Assembly (NCBI RefSeq): GCF_022808775.1
Contig: NZ_JAKZLA010000001.1
Location: 186,001-250,000 of the forward strand
Length of the DNA: 64,000 nt
Source: Geothrix terrae
GTDB lineage: Bacteria > Acidobacteriota > Holophagae > Holophagales > Holophagaceae
Direction of reading: 5' to 3'
Of the stretch, positions 1 through 9,050 are shown piece after piece. How positions within the stretch are numbered: position 1 is the stretch's first letter; the number at the start of each line of letters is the position of its first letter. The position numbers and the translations under genes are program-made. The notes under the pieces were generated by a model. It ran no database searches. It worked only from the letters and a program-made list of their open reading frames with translations, and was not told where the DNA came from.

Positions 1-2
1 TG

Positions 3-626
3 GCCAAGCTGGCCTGGATGAAGCTGGAAGGGAGCGAGTGGTCCACGTCCGGCGTCAATTACCGCTGCAAGGGTGCCGATGGGCCCTTTGTCTGCTGGAA
101 CCGCGAAGGCCATGGCCGCGTGGACCTGGCCCGGGCCCTCCAGGAGAGCTGCAACCTCGCCTTCCTGGTCTGGATCGAGGGTTCCCGCGAGCGCTGGGCG
201 CAGGACTACGGCCCGGATGCGGCCCGGGCCAGGCTCGAGGAGACCTTCGGGCCGTTCCTCGGGCGGCGGATGCCTCCGGGCGAGGGGCTCCCGCCGCTGA
301 CAGCGGCCTGGGTGGGTGACGGCGATCTGCTGCGCACCAGCCCCGAAGCTTTCCTGCGCTGGCTCATGGACCCGAGCCAGGCGGAGGTCGTCACCTTCGG
401 CAAGCGCTACCTGGCGGGCTTCTGGGTGGAGGTGAAGGACCTGTTCGGCAAAGAGGACTGGTGGTTCAAGACCGGCACGGGCCCGGTACCCGGCGATCCT
501 TCTGCCACCAGCGCCTGGGTGGCGGGCGGCCGGCGATCGGTCCTGGTGGTGCTCCACCTCCCGCGGGGACGTGGCAAGCAGGAGGGCATGACGCGCATCC
601 GGGAGATCCTGGGGCTGAAGCCTTGA
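3..626 (+). CDS. Penicillin-binding transpeptidase domain protein, 3' part
   Basis: This is the C-terminal part of a penicillin-binding transpeptidase (class B PBP / class D beta-lactamase fold); the frame is open to the left edge, so the start and the SxxK serine lie outside. Visible motifs are CWNREGHGRVDLARAL followed by SCN (the SxN motif) and, near the end, WWFKTGTG (the KTG box). The GHGxVdl..A...SC arrangement is typical of MrdA-like enzymes, which cross-link peptidoglycan in the periplasm. Its stop overlaps the TTG start of the SpoIID-domain gene (TTGA), so the two cell-wall genes are probably co-translated. The exact substrate is unknown. Confidence 0.75.
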   Translation, partial: AKLAWMKLEGSEWSTSGVNYRCKGADGPFVCWNREGHGRVDLARALQESCNLAFLVWIEGSRERWAQDYGPDAARARLEETFGPFLGRRMPPGEGLPPLTAAWVGDGDLLRTSPEAFLRWLMDPSQAEVVTFGKRYLAGFWVEVKDLFGKEDWWFKTGTGPVPGDPSATSAWVAGGRRSVLVVLHLPRGRGKQEGMTRIREILGLKP

Positions 627-2098
627 TCCTGCTGGTCGCCCCGGCGCCTGCGCCGCCGTTCACGCCACCGGTGATCGAAGGAGATGGCGCCAATCAGGGC
701 CCACTGGAGGACTCGCTGCGGGCGGCCTTCATGTCCACGGCGGGGTACGGCCCCTGGCCTTCGGGCCCCTGGCGGGTTCGCGTCCACGCGGATGCGGCCG
801 CCTTCGAAAGGGACACAGGCGCGCCGACCGGCCGGAGTGGCCAGTGGCTGGGCGACACGCTGCACTTGCGCCCCTGGGATCAGCTGCGGCGCCGGGATCT
901 CGGCGCCATCCTGCGCCATGAGCTGACCCACCGGCGTCTGCGGGAGGCGCGCCTCCGGCGCTGGGCGGAAGAGGCGAGATGCCTGTGGGCGGAGGGTCAC
1001 GCCAAGCCGCCGCGGGCTTGGCCCGCCGCGCCGCCGGCGGGCGTCCAGGCGCGCCTGGATCGGGCCCTGGCGGGAGGCGCCACCCGCGAACAGGCCTGGG
1101 CCTACCGCTGGCTGCGGGCCTGGCTGCGCGGCGATCCCCTGCCGCAGCCGCCGGGCCGGACCGGTGCTGCCGCGGAACGCTGGATCCAGGAGGCTCCCAT
1201 TCTGGCCGAGATGGTCACGGTGGTCTGGCCTTCAGAGCGCCTGCGGGGGCCCATGGTGGTGAATGGACATCGCCTGTCGCATCGCCTGGGGAGGACCTGG
1301 CGTTTCCATGGAACCATCCGTTTCCAGGCGGGTTTTCCGGTCGCACCGCTCCGGGGCACAGTGCAGGTCCGGGCCGAGCGCCACGGCTGGCGCCTGGCCT
1401 GGACGACCTCTCGAATCGCCTGGGTCGCCGCGGCCACTGAGGGGGAGCTCGGAACCGACTCGCCCTTCGAGGCCCGGCGCGCCCTGGCCGCGGTACTGGA
1501 GCGCTGGCTGGACGGCCATTCCCGGCAGCACCCGGGCGGCGTTCTCTGTCCCTTGACCCACTGCGCCGTGGTGCGGGGTGGGGCCTCGCCGGGCACGACC
1601 CAGGCTGCGAAGGCGGCTCCGGTCCTGGACCTGGATTCCCGCTGGGCCTTCTTCACGGGTTCCGCCGGCGGGCACCCGCTGAGCCCCCGGGAAGTCTGGG
1701 GTGACGGACCGGCGGTGGCCGGCAAAGCTCCGGAGGTGCCCGGGGATCGCTGGATGACCTGGGAGCGCAGGCTGGATGCGTCGCAGGTCGCGGCCCTGAA
1801 GCGGGATGTCGCCATCGGTCTGAGACCGGGACAGCTCGGCATGAAGCTGGGCGCCTCCGGCCCTTACGCGGTGGAGGCGTTGCGCCTCGCCGCAGGTCGG
1901 CGGTACGGCTGGACCACGTGGCCCAGCGATGCCTGCGAGGCGGAGATGCTGGCCGACGGATCCCTCCGCCTGACGGGGCGGGGCTGGGGCCACAATGTGG
2001 GCCTCTGCCTCAGCACTGCGCGCTTCCGCGCGGCCCAGGGCGCCGCGGCGGAACAGATCCTCGCCGAGGCCTTCCCGCCATCGTGGCGGACGCCATGA
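623..2098 (+). CDS. HExxH peptidase-like + SpoIID/LytB domain protein
   Basis: The 491-residue protein ends in a SpoIID/LytB-type domain (GRGWGHNVGLCLSTARF, then A..G.....IL at the C-terminus), the family that includes SpoIID peptidoglycan glycan-strand hydrolases. Near residues 99-103 there is an HELTH zincin motif, with RWAEEA about 13 residues later that could give the third metal ligand, as in MA-clan peptidases. The protein therefore may combine a zincin-like and a SpoIID-like domain. I chose TTG 623 because it overlaps the upstream stop; the frame extends further back inside the PBP gene, but that part is compositionally a shadow. The product is likely exported, though the hydrophobic N-terminus is short. 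It overlaps the next gene by ATGA. Confidence 0.7.
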   Translation: MILLVAPAPAPPFTPPVIEGDGANQGPLEDSLRAAFMSTAGYGPWPSGPWRVRVHADAAAFERDTGAPTGRSGQWLGDTLHLRPWDQLRRRDLGAILRHELTHRRLREARLRRWAEEARCLWAEGHAKPPRAWPAAPPAGVQARLDRALAGGATREQAWAYRWLRAWLRGDPLPQPPGRTGAAAERWIQEAPILAEMVTVVWPSERLRGPMVVNGHRLSHRLGRTWRFHGTIRFQAGFPVAPLRGTVQVRAERHGWRLAWTTSRIAWVAAATEGELGTDSPFEARRALAAVLERWLDGHSRQHPGGVLCPLTHCAVVRGGASPGTTQAAKAAPVLDLDSRWAFFTGSAGGHPLSPREVWGDGPAVAGKAPEVPGDRWMTWERRLDASQVAALKRDVAIGLRPGQLGMKLGASGPYAVEALRLAAGRRYGWTTWPSDACEAEMLADGSLRLTGRGWGHNVGLCLSTARFRAAQGAAAEQILAEAFPPSWRTP

Positions 2099-2352
2099 CC
2101 TGGTGGGTGTACCTGCTCCGCTGCGGAGATGGCACCCTCTACTGCGGCATCGCCCTCGATGTGGCGGCGCGGTTGAAGCTGCACCAGGAGGGCCGGGGCG
2201 CCAAGTACACCCGGGGCCGCGGGCCCCTGGAGCTGGCGTACCAGGAAGCCTGCGGCTCGAAGGCGGATGCGCTGCGGCGGGAACGGACCCTCAAGCGCCT
2301 GAAGCGCCCGGGAAAGGAGGCCCTGATCGCCGCGGCTACAGGAAGACCGTGA
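2095..2352 (+). CDS. GIY-YIG nuclease superfamily protein (UPF0213/YhbQ-like)
   Basis: An 85-residue single-domain GIY-YIG protein. WWVYLLRCGDGTLYCGIALD matches the conserved VYxLxCxDGtlYtGiT core, followed by RLKLHQEG, the AKYTRGRGPLEL strand and an E-rich helix ending RLKRPGKEAL. These stand-alone YhbQ-type proteins are common. Nuclease activity has been reported for some, but the cellular role is poorly defined. ATG 2095 overlaps the upstream TGA by four bases, making it the third member of the overlapping set. Its 3' end overlaps the convergent Arg/Pro-rich gene by 17 bp. Confidence 0.88.
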   Translation: MTWWVYLLRCGDGTLYCGIALDVAARLKLHQEGRGAKYTRGRGPLELAYQEACGSKADALRRERTLKRLKRPGKEALIAAATGRP

Positions 2353-3178
2353 TCGCGAGGCGGATGCCCGGATAGCGGGGATTGACCAGGTAGTAGCCGT
2401 CGCCGTAGTAGTCGATGTACACGCGGTCGGCCAGGTACCAGTCATCCACCCAGAACTCCGGCCAGGGATCCACGATGAGGAACCAGTAGCCCCCGCAGCG
2501 GAACCGGGGATAGCCCTGGTAGATCACCGGCCGGCTGCCGATGAAGAAGGGATGGCTCCCCCCGAAGCGGGAGACGAACTGCGGCTCGGGAATGCGGTAG
2601 CCGCCATAGCCCCCGCGCTGGGCCCAGGTCCGGTGGTCACGTTCCCAGTGCTGGGCGCGATGCTCACGCCAGCTGGAGTGGGCCGGCCAGGCGTCGCGGC
2701 GCCAGGTGTCCCGGGATTGCCAGGCGCGGGCGCTCTCGGCGGCGCGCGGAGAGGGACGGGCGTCCCGGCCCTGCGGGCGGGAGGTCTCCCGGCGGTCGGT
2801 GGGGGGCCTCAAGGCGCCGGGGGCCTCGCGCCGGTCCATGCGTCCTCCGGGGCGTCCTTCAGAGCGTCCCTCGGGCCGCGCGAAGCGTTCCGGCCGCTCC
2901 TGTCGTTCGGGCCGCGCCTGGCGTTCGGGCCCAGGCATGGGGTGGGCCCGCTCCATGTCCCTCGAGGGGCGGGGCGCCTGGGGCGCGGCCCGCATGGGCG
3001 AGGGCTGCTCCCGCCCTCGTTCGGGGACTCGCTCAGGGCCTCGTTCGGGGGCACGGCCCTCGCGGGGGCGATCAGGCCGGGAACCTTCCTCCCGGCGGTC
3101 GTGTTGGGCCGAGGCCGGCATGGCCAGGACTGCCAGAAGCGACAGAACCAACGCATTGGACGTTCGATGGCGTGTCAT
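2336..3178 (-). CDS. Secreted Arg/Pro-rich protein with aromatic C-terminal domain
   Basis: A 280-residue protein. ATG 3178 is preceded by AAGGAGGAG and gives a clear signal peptide (MTRHRTSNALVLSLLAVLAM then PASAQH). Residues about 25-175 are an extremely Arg/Pro/Glu-rich low-complexity stretch with irregular RPER/ERP repeats. Residues about 190-280 are rich in Tyr/Trp/Gly (YPRFRCGGYWFLIVDPWPE, WYLADRVYIDYYGDGYYL) and resemble a C-terminal module of small secreted hypothetical proteins. The function is unknown; a positively charged envelope or RcnB-like role is only a guess. An upstream in-frame ATG at 3262 is rejected because it lacks the signal peptide context. Confidence 0.75.
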   Translation of the reverse strand: MTRHRTSNALVLSLLAVLAMPASAQHDRREEGSRPDRPREGRAPERGPERVPERGREQPSPMRAAPQAPRPSRDMERAHPMPGPERQARPERQERPERFARPEGRSEGRPGGRMDRREAPGALRPPTDRRETSRPQGRDARPSPRAAESARAWQSRDTWRRDAWPAHSSWREHRAQHWERDHRTWAQRGGYGGYRIPEPQFVSRFGGSHPFFIGSRPVIYQGYPRFRCGGYWFLIVDPWPEFWVDDWYLADRVYIDYYGDGYYLVNPRYPGIRLAITVFL

Positions 3179-3278
3179 GGACTCCTCCTTTCCACGTCCT
3201 CGATGGAGGCACTGGATAAGATGCTGGAAAAGCAGGATCAGTGCCAGCCCATGGCGCTCCATCCTCCAAGCCAGGGTG

Positions 3279-3316
3279 TTCCGGTCCTTTGGAGACCGGC
3301 CTCCACAGGACCGGAA
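3279..3316 (-). terminator. Possible terminator with competing hairpins
   Basis: The nine bases TTCCGGTCC (3279-3287) pair perfectly with GGACCGGAA (3308-3316), directly after the stop of the EF-hand-like membrane protein gene. An alternative stem CCGGTC/GACCGG (3281-3286 with 3294-3299) uses the same left arm. There is no T-tract on the minus strand, so intrinsic termination is uncertain. Confidence 0.35.
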
Positions 3317-4072
3317 TCAGTGCTGCAGCAGGTTTCGCAGCTCGTCCATCTGGGGCTTCGAGGCAAGCGGACGGGCTGGCTGGGAGCCTTCGATGGGCAC
3401 CGCGAGCACATCCGCCGATTCGGCCTTCCGCGCATCGCTCCGGGTCTCCACGACCAGGTAGACCGTTCGACGGAGGCTGTCGTAGTGCCAATTGGCACAC
3501 GTGGTTCCCGGGGTCGTGACCGCGCGCAGATTGCGGCCCGACGCATCGCAGAGCCAGATCCGGGCCTCGTCACCTTCGTCGAGGCGGCCATTCCCGTTCG
3601 TGTCGGAATCGACGATGCTCACCAGAAGGCCGTCCACCCGGGCGCTCCTGCCCTCTTCCCCATCCTCGAGGGTGTCGTAGCGGAGGATGAGGCTCTTCCG
3701 GGCGAGGAGGGGCCGGGAGGCCAGCGTCTTCGCGTCCACGAACAGGAGGTTGAAGAGCGGGACGTTCGGGGAGCTCTTGCTGTAGCTTCCGATGCCCCGG
3801 GGCTCCTCGGATTCCTGCGGGAGTCCCTCCACGGGAACGAGCAGGGTGTCCGTGCCCTTCAGGGGTTTCGGAAGGCCAAGGCGCAGGATGGCGGCCTGGG
3901 TGGGGGTGTCCGACATGGTCGCCGGGACTCCGGCCGGAAGGCTCTGGCCCCGGTCGCGAGAGGGCCAGAGCGTGGTGAGGCCGGTGATCAGCAGAACGAG
4001 CAGGCCCGCCAGCAGGAGCGTTCCATTCACGGCCCAGAGCAGACGGTTGTAGCGCTCGAGGTCGAGCCTCAT
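3317..4072 (-). CDS. Membrane-anchored protein with EF-hand-like loop
   Basis: A 251-residue protein of unknown function. ATG 4072 overlaps the rpe stop (ATGA), which fixes the start and indicates translational coupling. One transmembrane segment lies at about residues 13-36 (LLWAVNGTLLLAGLLVLLITG); the rest is predicted extracytoplasmic. The segment VDSDTNGNGRLDEGDE around residue 160-175 is a canonical Ca2+-binding loop (DxDxNGxGxLDxxD), as in EF-hands or dockerins. It is followed by a beta-rich region with SGRNLRAVTTPG and an alternating strand pattern that could be a partial propeller. No enzymatic motif is recognised. Confidence 0.75.
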   Translation of the reverse strand: MRLDLERYNRLLWAVNGTLLLAGLLVLLITGLTTLWPSRDRGQSLPAGVPATMSDTPTQAAILRLGLPKPLKGTDTLLVPVEGLPQESEEPRGIGSYSKSSPNVPLFNLLFVDAKTLASRPLLARKSLILRYDTLEDGEEGRSARVDGLLVSIVDSDTNGNGRLDEGDEARIWLCDASGRNLRAVTTPGTTCANWHYDSLRRTVYLVVETRSDARKAESADVLAVPIEGSQPARPLASKPQMDELRNLLQH

Positions 4073-4755
4073 GCCAGCCGCCCGGTGGCCATTTCGCGCA
4101 ACAGGCCCGCGACGGCGGCCTTCGGGTCCTCGGCCTTGAACACGGCGTTGCCGGCCACCAGGCAATCGGCGCCTGCGCGGATGAGGTCGGCGGCGTTCTT
4201 CATGCTCACGCCCCCGTCCACCTGGATGAAGAAGGGCACGTTGCGCTCGGCCCGGAGGGCATCCAGGCGCTTCACTTTGTCGAGGACGCGGGGGATGAAG
4301 CTCTGGCCGCCGAAGCCGGGGTTCACGCTCATGAGCAGCACGAAGTCGAAGTCGCCCACCAGGTCGACGAGCGTCTCCACGGGCGTGCCGGGATTCAGCA
4401 CCACGCCGGCCTGGCCGCCTGCCTGCCGGATGGCGGCCAGGGTGCGGTGCAGGTGGGGATCGGCCTCCTGGTGGATGCTCACCCAGCCGGCGCCCGCCTT
4501 CACGAAGTCCGCGGCATAGCGCAGGGGCTCCACGATCATCAGGTGGCAGTCCAGGGGCAGGGCCGTGGCCTTCCGCAGGCTCTCCACCACGGGCAGGCCG
4601 ATGGTGATGTTGGGCACGAAGCGTCCGTCCATGACATCCACGTGCACCACCTGGGCACCCGCGGCGGCGATCATCCCCAGTTCCTCGCCCAGCCGCGTGA
4701 AGTCCGCGGAGAGCAGGGATGGGGCCAGCAGGGGGGATGCGGGGCGGAGGCTCAT
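4069..4755 (-). CDS. rpe: Ribulose-phosphate 3-epimerase
   Basis: The 228-residue protein matches Rpe over its whole length. It interconverts ribulose 5-phosphate and xylulose 5-phosphate in the pentose phosphate pathway in the cytoplasm. Recognisable parts are LLAPSLLSADF, the metal/catalytic HVDVMDGRFVPN, the CHLMI strand, VLLMSVNPGFGGQSF and the phosphate-binding QVDGGV and GAD..VAGNAVF segments of the TIM barrel. It lies four bases after the amidohydrolase gene and overlaps the next membrane-protein gene, so the three genes look like one operon. Confidence 0.95.
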   Translation of the reverse strand: MSLRPASPLLAPSLLSADFTRLGEELGMIAAAGAQVVHVDVMDGRFVPNITIGLPVVESLRKATALPLDCHLMIVEPLRYAADFVKAGAGWVSIHQEADPHLHRTLAAIRQAGGQAGVVLNPGTPVETLVDLVGDFDFVLLMSVNPGFGGQSFIPRVLDKVKRLDALRAERNVPFFIQVDGGVSMKNAADLIRAGADCLVAGNAVFKAEDPKAAVAGLLREMATGRLA

Positions 4756-4759
4756 CTGC

Positions 4760-6367
4760 CTAGTGTGCCAGGGGTACCTCGACCCCGTTCACCCACAACC
4801 GCGCGGGCTTCACCTTCCGCAGAGCTTCGGGCGTGAGGGAGCCCAGGGGCACCTGGACCCACAACAGATCGGCCACGGCGCCCTTCTGGAGCGTGCCCAG
4901 GTCCTTGGCGTGGCCCAGGGCGGCGGCATTGCCGCTGGTGTAGGCGCGGAGCGCTTCGGCGCGCGTGAGGCGCTGTGCGGGCAGGAATCCCCCGGGCGGA
5001 TTTCCGGCGGGGTCCTGGCGCGTCTCCGCGGCGGCGAGGCTCACGAAGGGGTTGGGGTCCTCCACCGGGGCATCGCTTCCGAAGGCCAGCAGGGCCCCGC
5101 CGTTCGCAAGGGTCCGCCAGGGGAAGGCCTCGTCCACGCGGTCAGGGCCCAGACGGGCGGGGGTCCAGCTGTGGTCGGAGGTGCAGTGGACGGGCTGGAT
5201 GCTGGCCACGACGCCGAGCTTCCCGAAGCGGGCCGCGTCCGCGGCGGTGACGATCTGGGCATGCTCGATGCGCGGGGGCAGGGAACCTTTGCCCTTCTTC
5301 ATGGCCTGGGCGATCAGGTCCAGGGCGGCGCGGTTCGCGGCGTCGCCGATGGCGTGGATGGCCGGCTGGAACCCGGCGCGCAGGGTGATCGAGACATCCA
5401 GCGCGACCTTGGCGGGATCCGTGACCCAGAGCCCGCGGGTGGTGGGTTCGTCCGCGTAGGGGGCCAGAAGCCGCGCCCCGCGGCTGCCCAGGGCGCCATC
5501 GAGGTAGAACTTCACGCCTTGGACCTGGAAGAAGGACAGGTTCTTCGCCCGACCCTGCCTGAGCTCGCGCAGCATCAGGGCATGGTCGTGGTTCATGTAT
5601 GCGAACACCCGGATGGGCAGCGCCCCCGCGGCGGCCAGGCGCCGGTAGGCTGCCAGCTCGCGCGTGCCCACCCCCATGTCGGCCACGGCCGTGAAGCCGT
5701 CGGCGCGCAGGGCGGCGAGGCCCGCCTTGAGCCGCGCCTCCAGCTCGGCGGAGCTGGGCTCGGGAATGAGCTTCTCCACGAGCTGCACGGCCCCGTCCAG
5801 GAGGATGCCTGTGGGCTGTCCGCTGGCGTCCTTCAGGATGCGTCCGCCCTCGGGATCCGGGGTCTTGGGGCCAATGCCCGCCAGGGCCAGCGCGGCGCTG
5901 TTCACCCAGGCCGCGTGGCCATCCACCCGCTGGAGGAAGGCCGGCCGGGAGCCCGCGATGGCGTCCAGGTCGGCGGCCCTGGGGAAGGCCTTGCCCGGCC
6001 ACCGGTTCTGGTCCCAGCCCCGTCCCAGCAGCCAGCCCTTGGGATGGGCGGCGGCCCAGGCCCGGAGGCGCTCCAGCGTGCCCGGCAGATCCGCCGGTCC
6101 CGTCAGGTCCGCCTTCCGGCTCAGGGCGCCCAGCCCACCCACGTGGGCATGGCCTTCGATGAACCCAGGCAGCAGGGTGCCTCCCGGGAGCTCGACCCGC
6201 TGCGCGGTGGGATGGGCCTTGGCAAGCACCTCCACGGGACCGACCGCCAGGATCCTCCCCTTCCGGATGACCACGGCCTGGCCGCGCTGCTGGCCCTGGT
6301 CGGTCCACAGATCGGCGCCCTGGATCAAGCGGTAGGAAACGGGAGGGGCGGAGGGTGGCATCGGCAT
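4760..6367 (-). CDS. Amidohydrolase family protein (YtcJ-like)
   Basis: A 535-residue metal-dependent hydrolase of the amidohydrolase_3/YtcJ group. It has PGFIEGHAHVGGLG (metal HxH), GRGWDQNRWPG, a mid-barrel VKFYLDGALGSRG with the position corresponding to the carboxylated-lysine/metal site, HAIGD, RIEHAQIV and FGSDAPVEDPNPF (final Asp), then a C-terminal composite beta domain (KGAVADLLWV). Family members hydrolyse N-acyl or formamide-type substrates; the substrate here cannot be told. No signal peptide is seen, so it is probably cytoplasmic. I prefer ATG 6367 because GAGG lies about 9 bases upstream; ATG 6397 or 6361 are possible. Confidence 0.85.
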   Translation of the reverse strand: MPMPPSAPPVSYRLIQGADLWTDQGQQRGQAVVIRKGRILAVGPVEVLAKAHPTAQRVELPGGTLLPGFIEGHAHVGGLGALSRKADLTGPADLPGTLERLRAWAAAHPKGWLLGRGWDQNRWPGKAFPRAADLDAIAGSRPAFLQRVDGHAAWVNSAALALAGIGPKTPDPEGGRILKDASGQPTGILLDGAVQLVEKLIPEPSSAELEARLKAGLAALRADGFTAVADMGVGTRELAAYRRLAAAGALPIRVFAYMNHDHALMLRELRQGRAKNLSFFQVQGVKFYLDGALGSRGARLLAPYADEPTTRGLWVTDPAKVALDVSITLRAGFQPAIHAIGDAANRAALDLIAQAMKKGKGSLPPRIEHAQIVTAADAARFGKLGVVASIQPVHCTSDHSWTPARLGPDRVDEAFPWRTLANGGALLAFGSDAPVEDPNPFVSLAAAETRQDPAGNPPGGFLPAQRLTRAEALRAYTSGNAAALGHAKDLGTLQKGAVADLLWVQVPLGSLTPEALRKVKPARLWVNGVEVPLAH

Positions 6368-6619
6368 GGGTGGGTCCCTCGGGGTTTCTGGAAGCATAAC
6401 TTCGCGAAGATTCGCCCTGGAAGGGCGCGGAGGAAGGAGCGCAGGAAGGGGGGCTGGAGGGGCGGGTGGCCCGAGTCCGAATTGGTATAAAAGTGTGATA
6501 ATTGATGCATAAAAATTTATATTACATGTATTTAGATATATTCGCCGGGTGACGGCCATCACTGACGGCCCCTCCGGGTTCGCGGACAGTTGACCATTGG
6601 GTAATGAATAAGGAGCCCC
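6368..6619. promoter_or_regulatory. Divergent AT-rich regulatory region with TGACGGCC direct repeat
   Basis: This gap separates the amidohydrolase gene (-) from the GGDEF/EAL gene (+). Positions about 6478-6542 are strikingly AT-rich in an otherwise GC-rich genome and probably hold promoters for both directions. Just downstream, the octamer TGACGGCC occurs twice in direct orientation (6550-6557 and 6563-6570), 13 bases start to start. This suits a regulator binding site ahead of the c-di-GMP gene. No riboswitch is recognised. Confidence 0.5.
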
Positions 6620-8998
6620 GTGCCACCCTGGACCGAAACCGCAGATTGGCTGAAGACCGACTCGGGCGCCTTCCTGACGGCCGGACGGATGCCCCTCGGG
6701 ACCACCCCTTGGACCGACCAGGAAGCCCGCGCGAGGCTGGTGGCCATGGCCCGCTGGATCCTGTTGGCGATCATCGGCGCCTACGGGCTCTTCGCCGGCG
6801 GCATCTTTTCCGTCAGCGCCTACGGGTTCTTCCTCACCCGCGCCCAGCTGGCCTTCCTGGCGGGCGCCGTGGCTTCCATGGCCGCCTACAGCCTGATCCT
6901 CCAACAAGGCTGGTTCGGAGCGAGAGGCTTCCGTTACTCGGATCACGCCCAGATCCTGCTGGACCTCTTCTTCATCACCGTCCTGATCCACTTCAGCGGG
7001 GGGCCGTCCAGCTGGTTCTGGCCGGCCTACCTGATCGCCACCATGGAGGCGGCCTTCCTGCTGCCCCGCCCGCGGGAGGTCTGGGCCGTCGGCGCCATCG
7101 GCGGGGCCATGCACGGCCTCATGCTGGCGGGGCACTATTTCCGCCTGCTGCCACCGGTGGCCATGCCTTTCGCCTCGGAGGGCCTCGGCGCCAATCCGCT
7201 CTACCTGTGCTTGGCCTGGTCCTGGGCCGCGATCCTGAATGCGGCGGTGGCCTTCATCACGGCCCGCCTCATGGGGGTCATCCGGTGGGAGCACCGGGCC
7301 CTGAAGGCCCGGGAGGCCCAGCTGCAGCAGTTCGTGGACACGGCGAACGACCTGATCGTCTGCCTCACGCCCGAAGGCCGGTTCCTGTACGCAAACCCCC
7401 TCTGGGTGAGGACCCTGGGGTACGGCCTCCAGGATCTGGAGACCACCACCTTCTTCGATCTCATCGACCTGGACCACCGGGCCCGCCTGCTGAAAGAATT
7501 CGGGCGGGCCATGAAGGAGGCGCGGGGGACCGCCATGGAGGCCGACGTCCTGGCCAGGAGCGGGACCCGCATCTCCGTCGAGGGGAACCTCGCCCCGACC
7601 CTCAAGGATGGGCGCCCGGGAATGGTCTGGTGCATCTGTCGCGATGTAACTGCGCGGCGGCAGGCCGAGGAGCAGCTTTTCCGGATGGCCCACTTCGACG
7701 GCCTGACGGGCCTGCCCAATCGGGCCTCCCTGCTGGAGAAGCTGAACGGGGCCCAGGAGGCGGCCCGGAGGTCTGGCCGGAGCCTCGCGGTGCTGTTCGT
7801 GGATCTGGACCGCTTCAAGCTGATCAATGACACGCTGGGCCACGCGGTGGGCGACGAGCTCCTGCGCCAAGCCGCGCAACGGATGAAGGCCGCGGTCCGA
7901 GAGAGCGACGCCGTCAGCCGCATCGGCGGCGACGAGTTCATCGTGACCCTGAATGATGTGCAGGGCCCCAAGGAGGCCTCCGCTCTGGCGGGACGGCTCC
8001 TCAGGCCGCTGGCGCGGCCTTTCCACATCGGCGGTCAGGAGATCTTCGTGACGGCCAGCGTCGGCATCAGCCTTTTCCCGGAGGATGGCGAAGGGGGCGA
8101 GGCCCTGGTGAAGAAGGCCGACAGCGCGATGTACCACGCCAAGAGCCGGGGCAGGAACAACTACCAGTTCTACCATCCGGGGATGGACCAGGACGTCGAA
8201 CGGAGGCTCGTGCTGTCCACCGGGCTCCGCCACGCCCTGGAGGCTGGCGAGTTCCGTGTGCTCTACCAGCCGAAGGTCGAGGTGGACACGGGCCGGATGA
8301 CCGCCATCGAGGCCCTGGTCCGCTGGGAGCATCCCGACCTGGGCCTCCTCTCTCCCTCGGAGTTCATCCCGCTGGCCGAGGAGACCGGGCTCATCCTCCC
8401 CATCGGCGAGTGGGTGCTGCGCGAGGCGTGCAGCCAGGGCGCCCGGTGGCAGGCGCAGGGCCTGCGCCCCATGCGCATCGGCGTGAACCTCTCCGGCTAC
8501 CAGCTCCAGCAGGTCGGCATGGCGGCGGCGGTGCGGCGGATCCTTGAGGAGACGGAGCTGGATCCGCAATGGCTGGAGCTGGAGATCACGGAGACGGTGG
8601 TCATGCAGAATCCAGCGCTGGCCGTGGCCGTGCTGGACGAGGTGAAGGCCCTGGGCATCCACGTCTCCATCGACGATTTCGGGACGGGCTACTCGTCCCT
8701 CGCACAGCTCAAGCGCTTCCCCGTCAGCACCATCAAGATCGACAAGTCCTTCATCCGCGATCTGGAGCACAACCCCACCGACGCCGCCATCGCCACGGCC
8801 ATCATCGCCATGGGTGCCTGCCTCAACCTGCAGGTGGTCGCCGAGGGCGTGGAGACCGAGGGACAGCTCGCCTTCCTCCGGGAGCGCCAGTGCCACGGTG
8901 CCCAGGGATTCCTGTTCGGCCAGGCAGTCCCGGCGGAGGCGATCGCCAGTTCCCTGGACCAGGAGGACCGGGAATCCCGGATCGTGATGGTGACCTAG
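6620..8998 (+). CDS. Membrane PAS-GGDEF-EAL cyclic-di-GMP enzyme
   Basis: A 792-residue protein with about five or six transmembrane helices (residues about 40-225), a PAS domain (about 230-345), a GGDEF domain (about 355-515) and an EAL domain (about 530-785). The diguanylate cyclase site is intact (RIGGDEF), and RESD sits five residues before it, the normal position of the RxxD inhibitory site. The EAL half keeps [18 protein letters not shown] and KIDKSF, so both c-di-GMP synthesis and hydrolysis are chemically possible; which one dominates is unknown. The start is GTG 6620 behind AAGGAG (6610-6615) with a short spacer; ATG 6689 or 6746 are alternatives. It probably senses a membrane or ligand signal. 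Confidence 0.92.
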   Translation: MPPWTETADWLKTDSGAFLTAGRMPLGTTPWTDQEARARLVAMARWILLAIIGAYGLFAGGIFSVSAYGFFLTRAQLAFLAGAVASMAAYSLILQQGWFGARGFRYSDHAQILLDLFFITVLIHFSGGPSSWFWPAYLIATMEAAFLLPRPREVWAVGAIGGAMHGLMLAGHYFRLLPPVAMPFASEGLGANPLYLCLAWSWAAILNAAVAFITARLMGVIRWEHRALKAREAQLQQFVDTANDLIVCLTPEGRFLYANPLWVRTLGYGLQDLETTTFFDLIDLDHRARLLKEFGRAMKEARGTAMEADVLARSGTRISVEGNLAPTLKDGRPGMVWCICRDVTARRQAEEQLFRMAHFDGLTGLPNRASLLEKLNGAQEAARRSGRSLAVLFVDLDRFKLINDTLGHAVGDELLRQAAQRMKAAVRESDAVSRIGGDEFIVTLNDVQGPKEASALAGRLLRPLARPFHIGGQEIFVTASVGISLFPEDGEGGEALVKKADSAMYHAKSRGRNNYQFYHPGMDQDVERRLVLSTGLRHALEAGEFRVLYQPKVEVDTGRMTAIEALVRWEHPDLGLLSPSEFIPLAEETGLILPIGEWVLREACSQGARWQAQGLRPMRIGVNLSGYQLQQVGMAAAVRRILEETELDPQWLELEITETVVMQNPALAVAVLDEVKALGIHVSIDDFGTGYSSLAQLKRFPVSTIKIDKSFIRDLEHNPTDAAIATAIIAMGACLNLQVVAEGVETEGQLAFLRERQCHGAQGFLFGQAVPAEAIASSLDQEDRESRIVMVT

Positions 8999-9050
8999 GG
9001 CCCGCCAGGGGCCGGAGTCCCGATGCTATCGTGGATTCCACGGAGGCCCC

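Noticed and set aside
2552..4519. A 655-codon plus-strand frame opposite the Arg/Pro-rich, EF-hand and rpe genes
   Set aside because: The opposite strand has rpe with a full family match and coupled starts; this frame is a low-complexity shadow.
6398..8896. N-terminal extension of the amidohydrolase frame antisense to the GGDEF-EAL gene
   Set aside because: It crosses an AT-rich promoter region and a well-defined gene; the amidohydrolase domain begins only after 6367.
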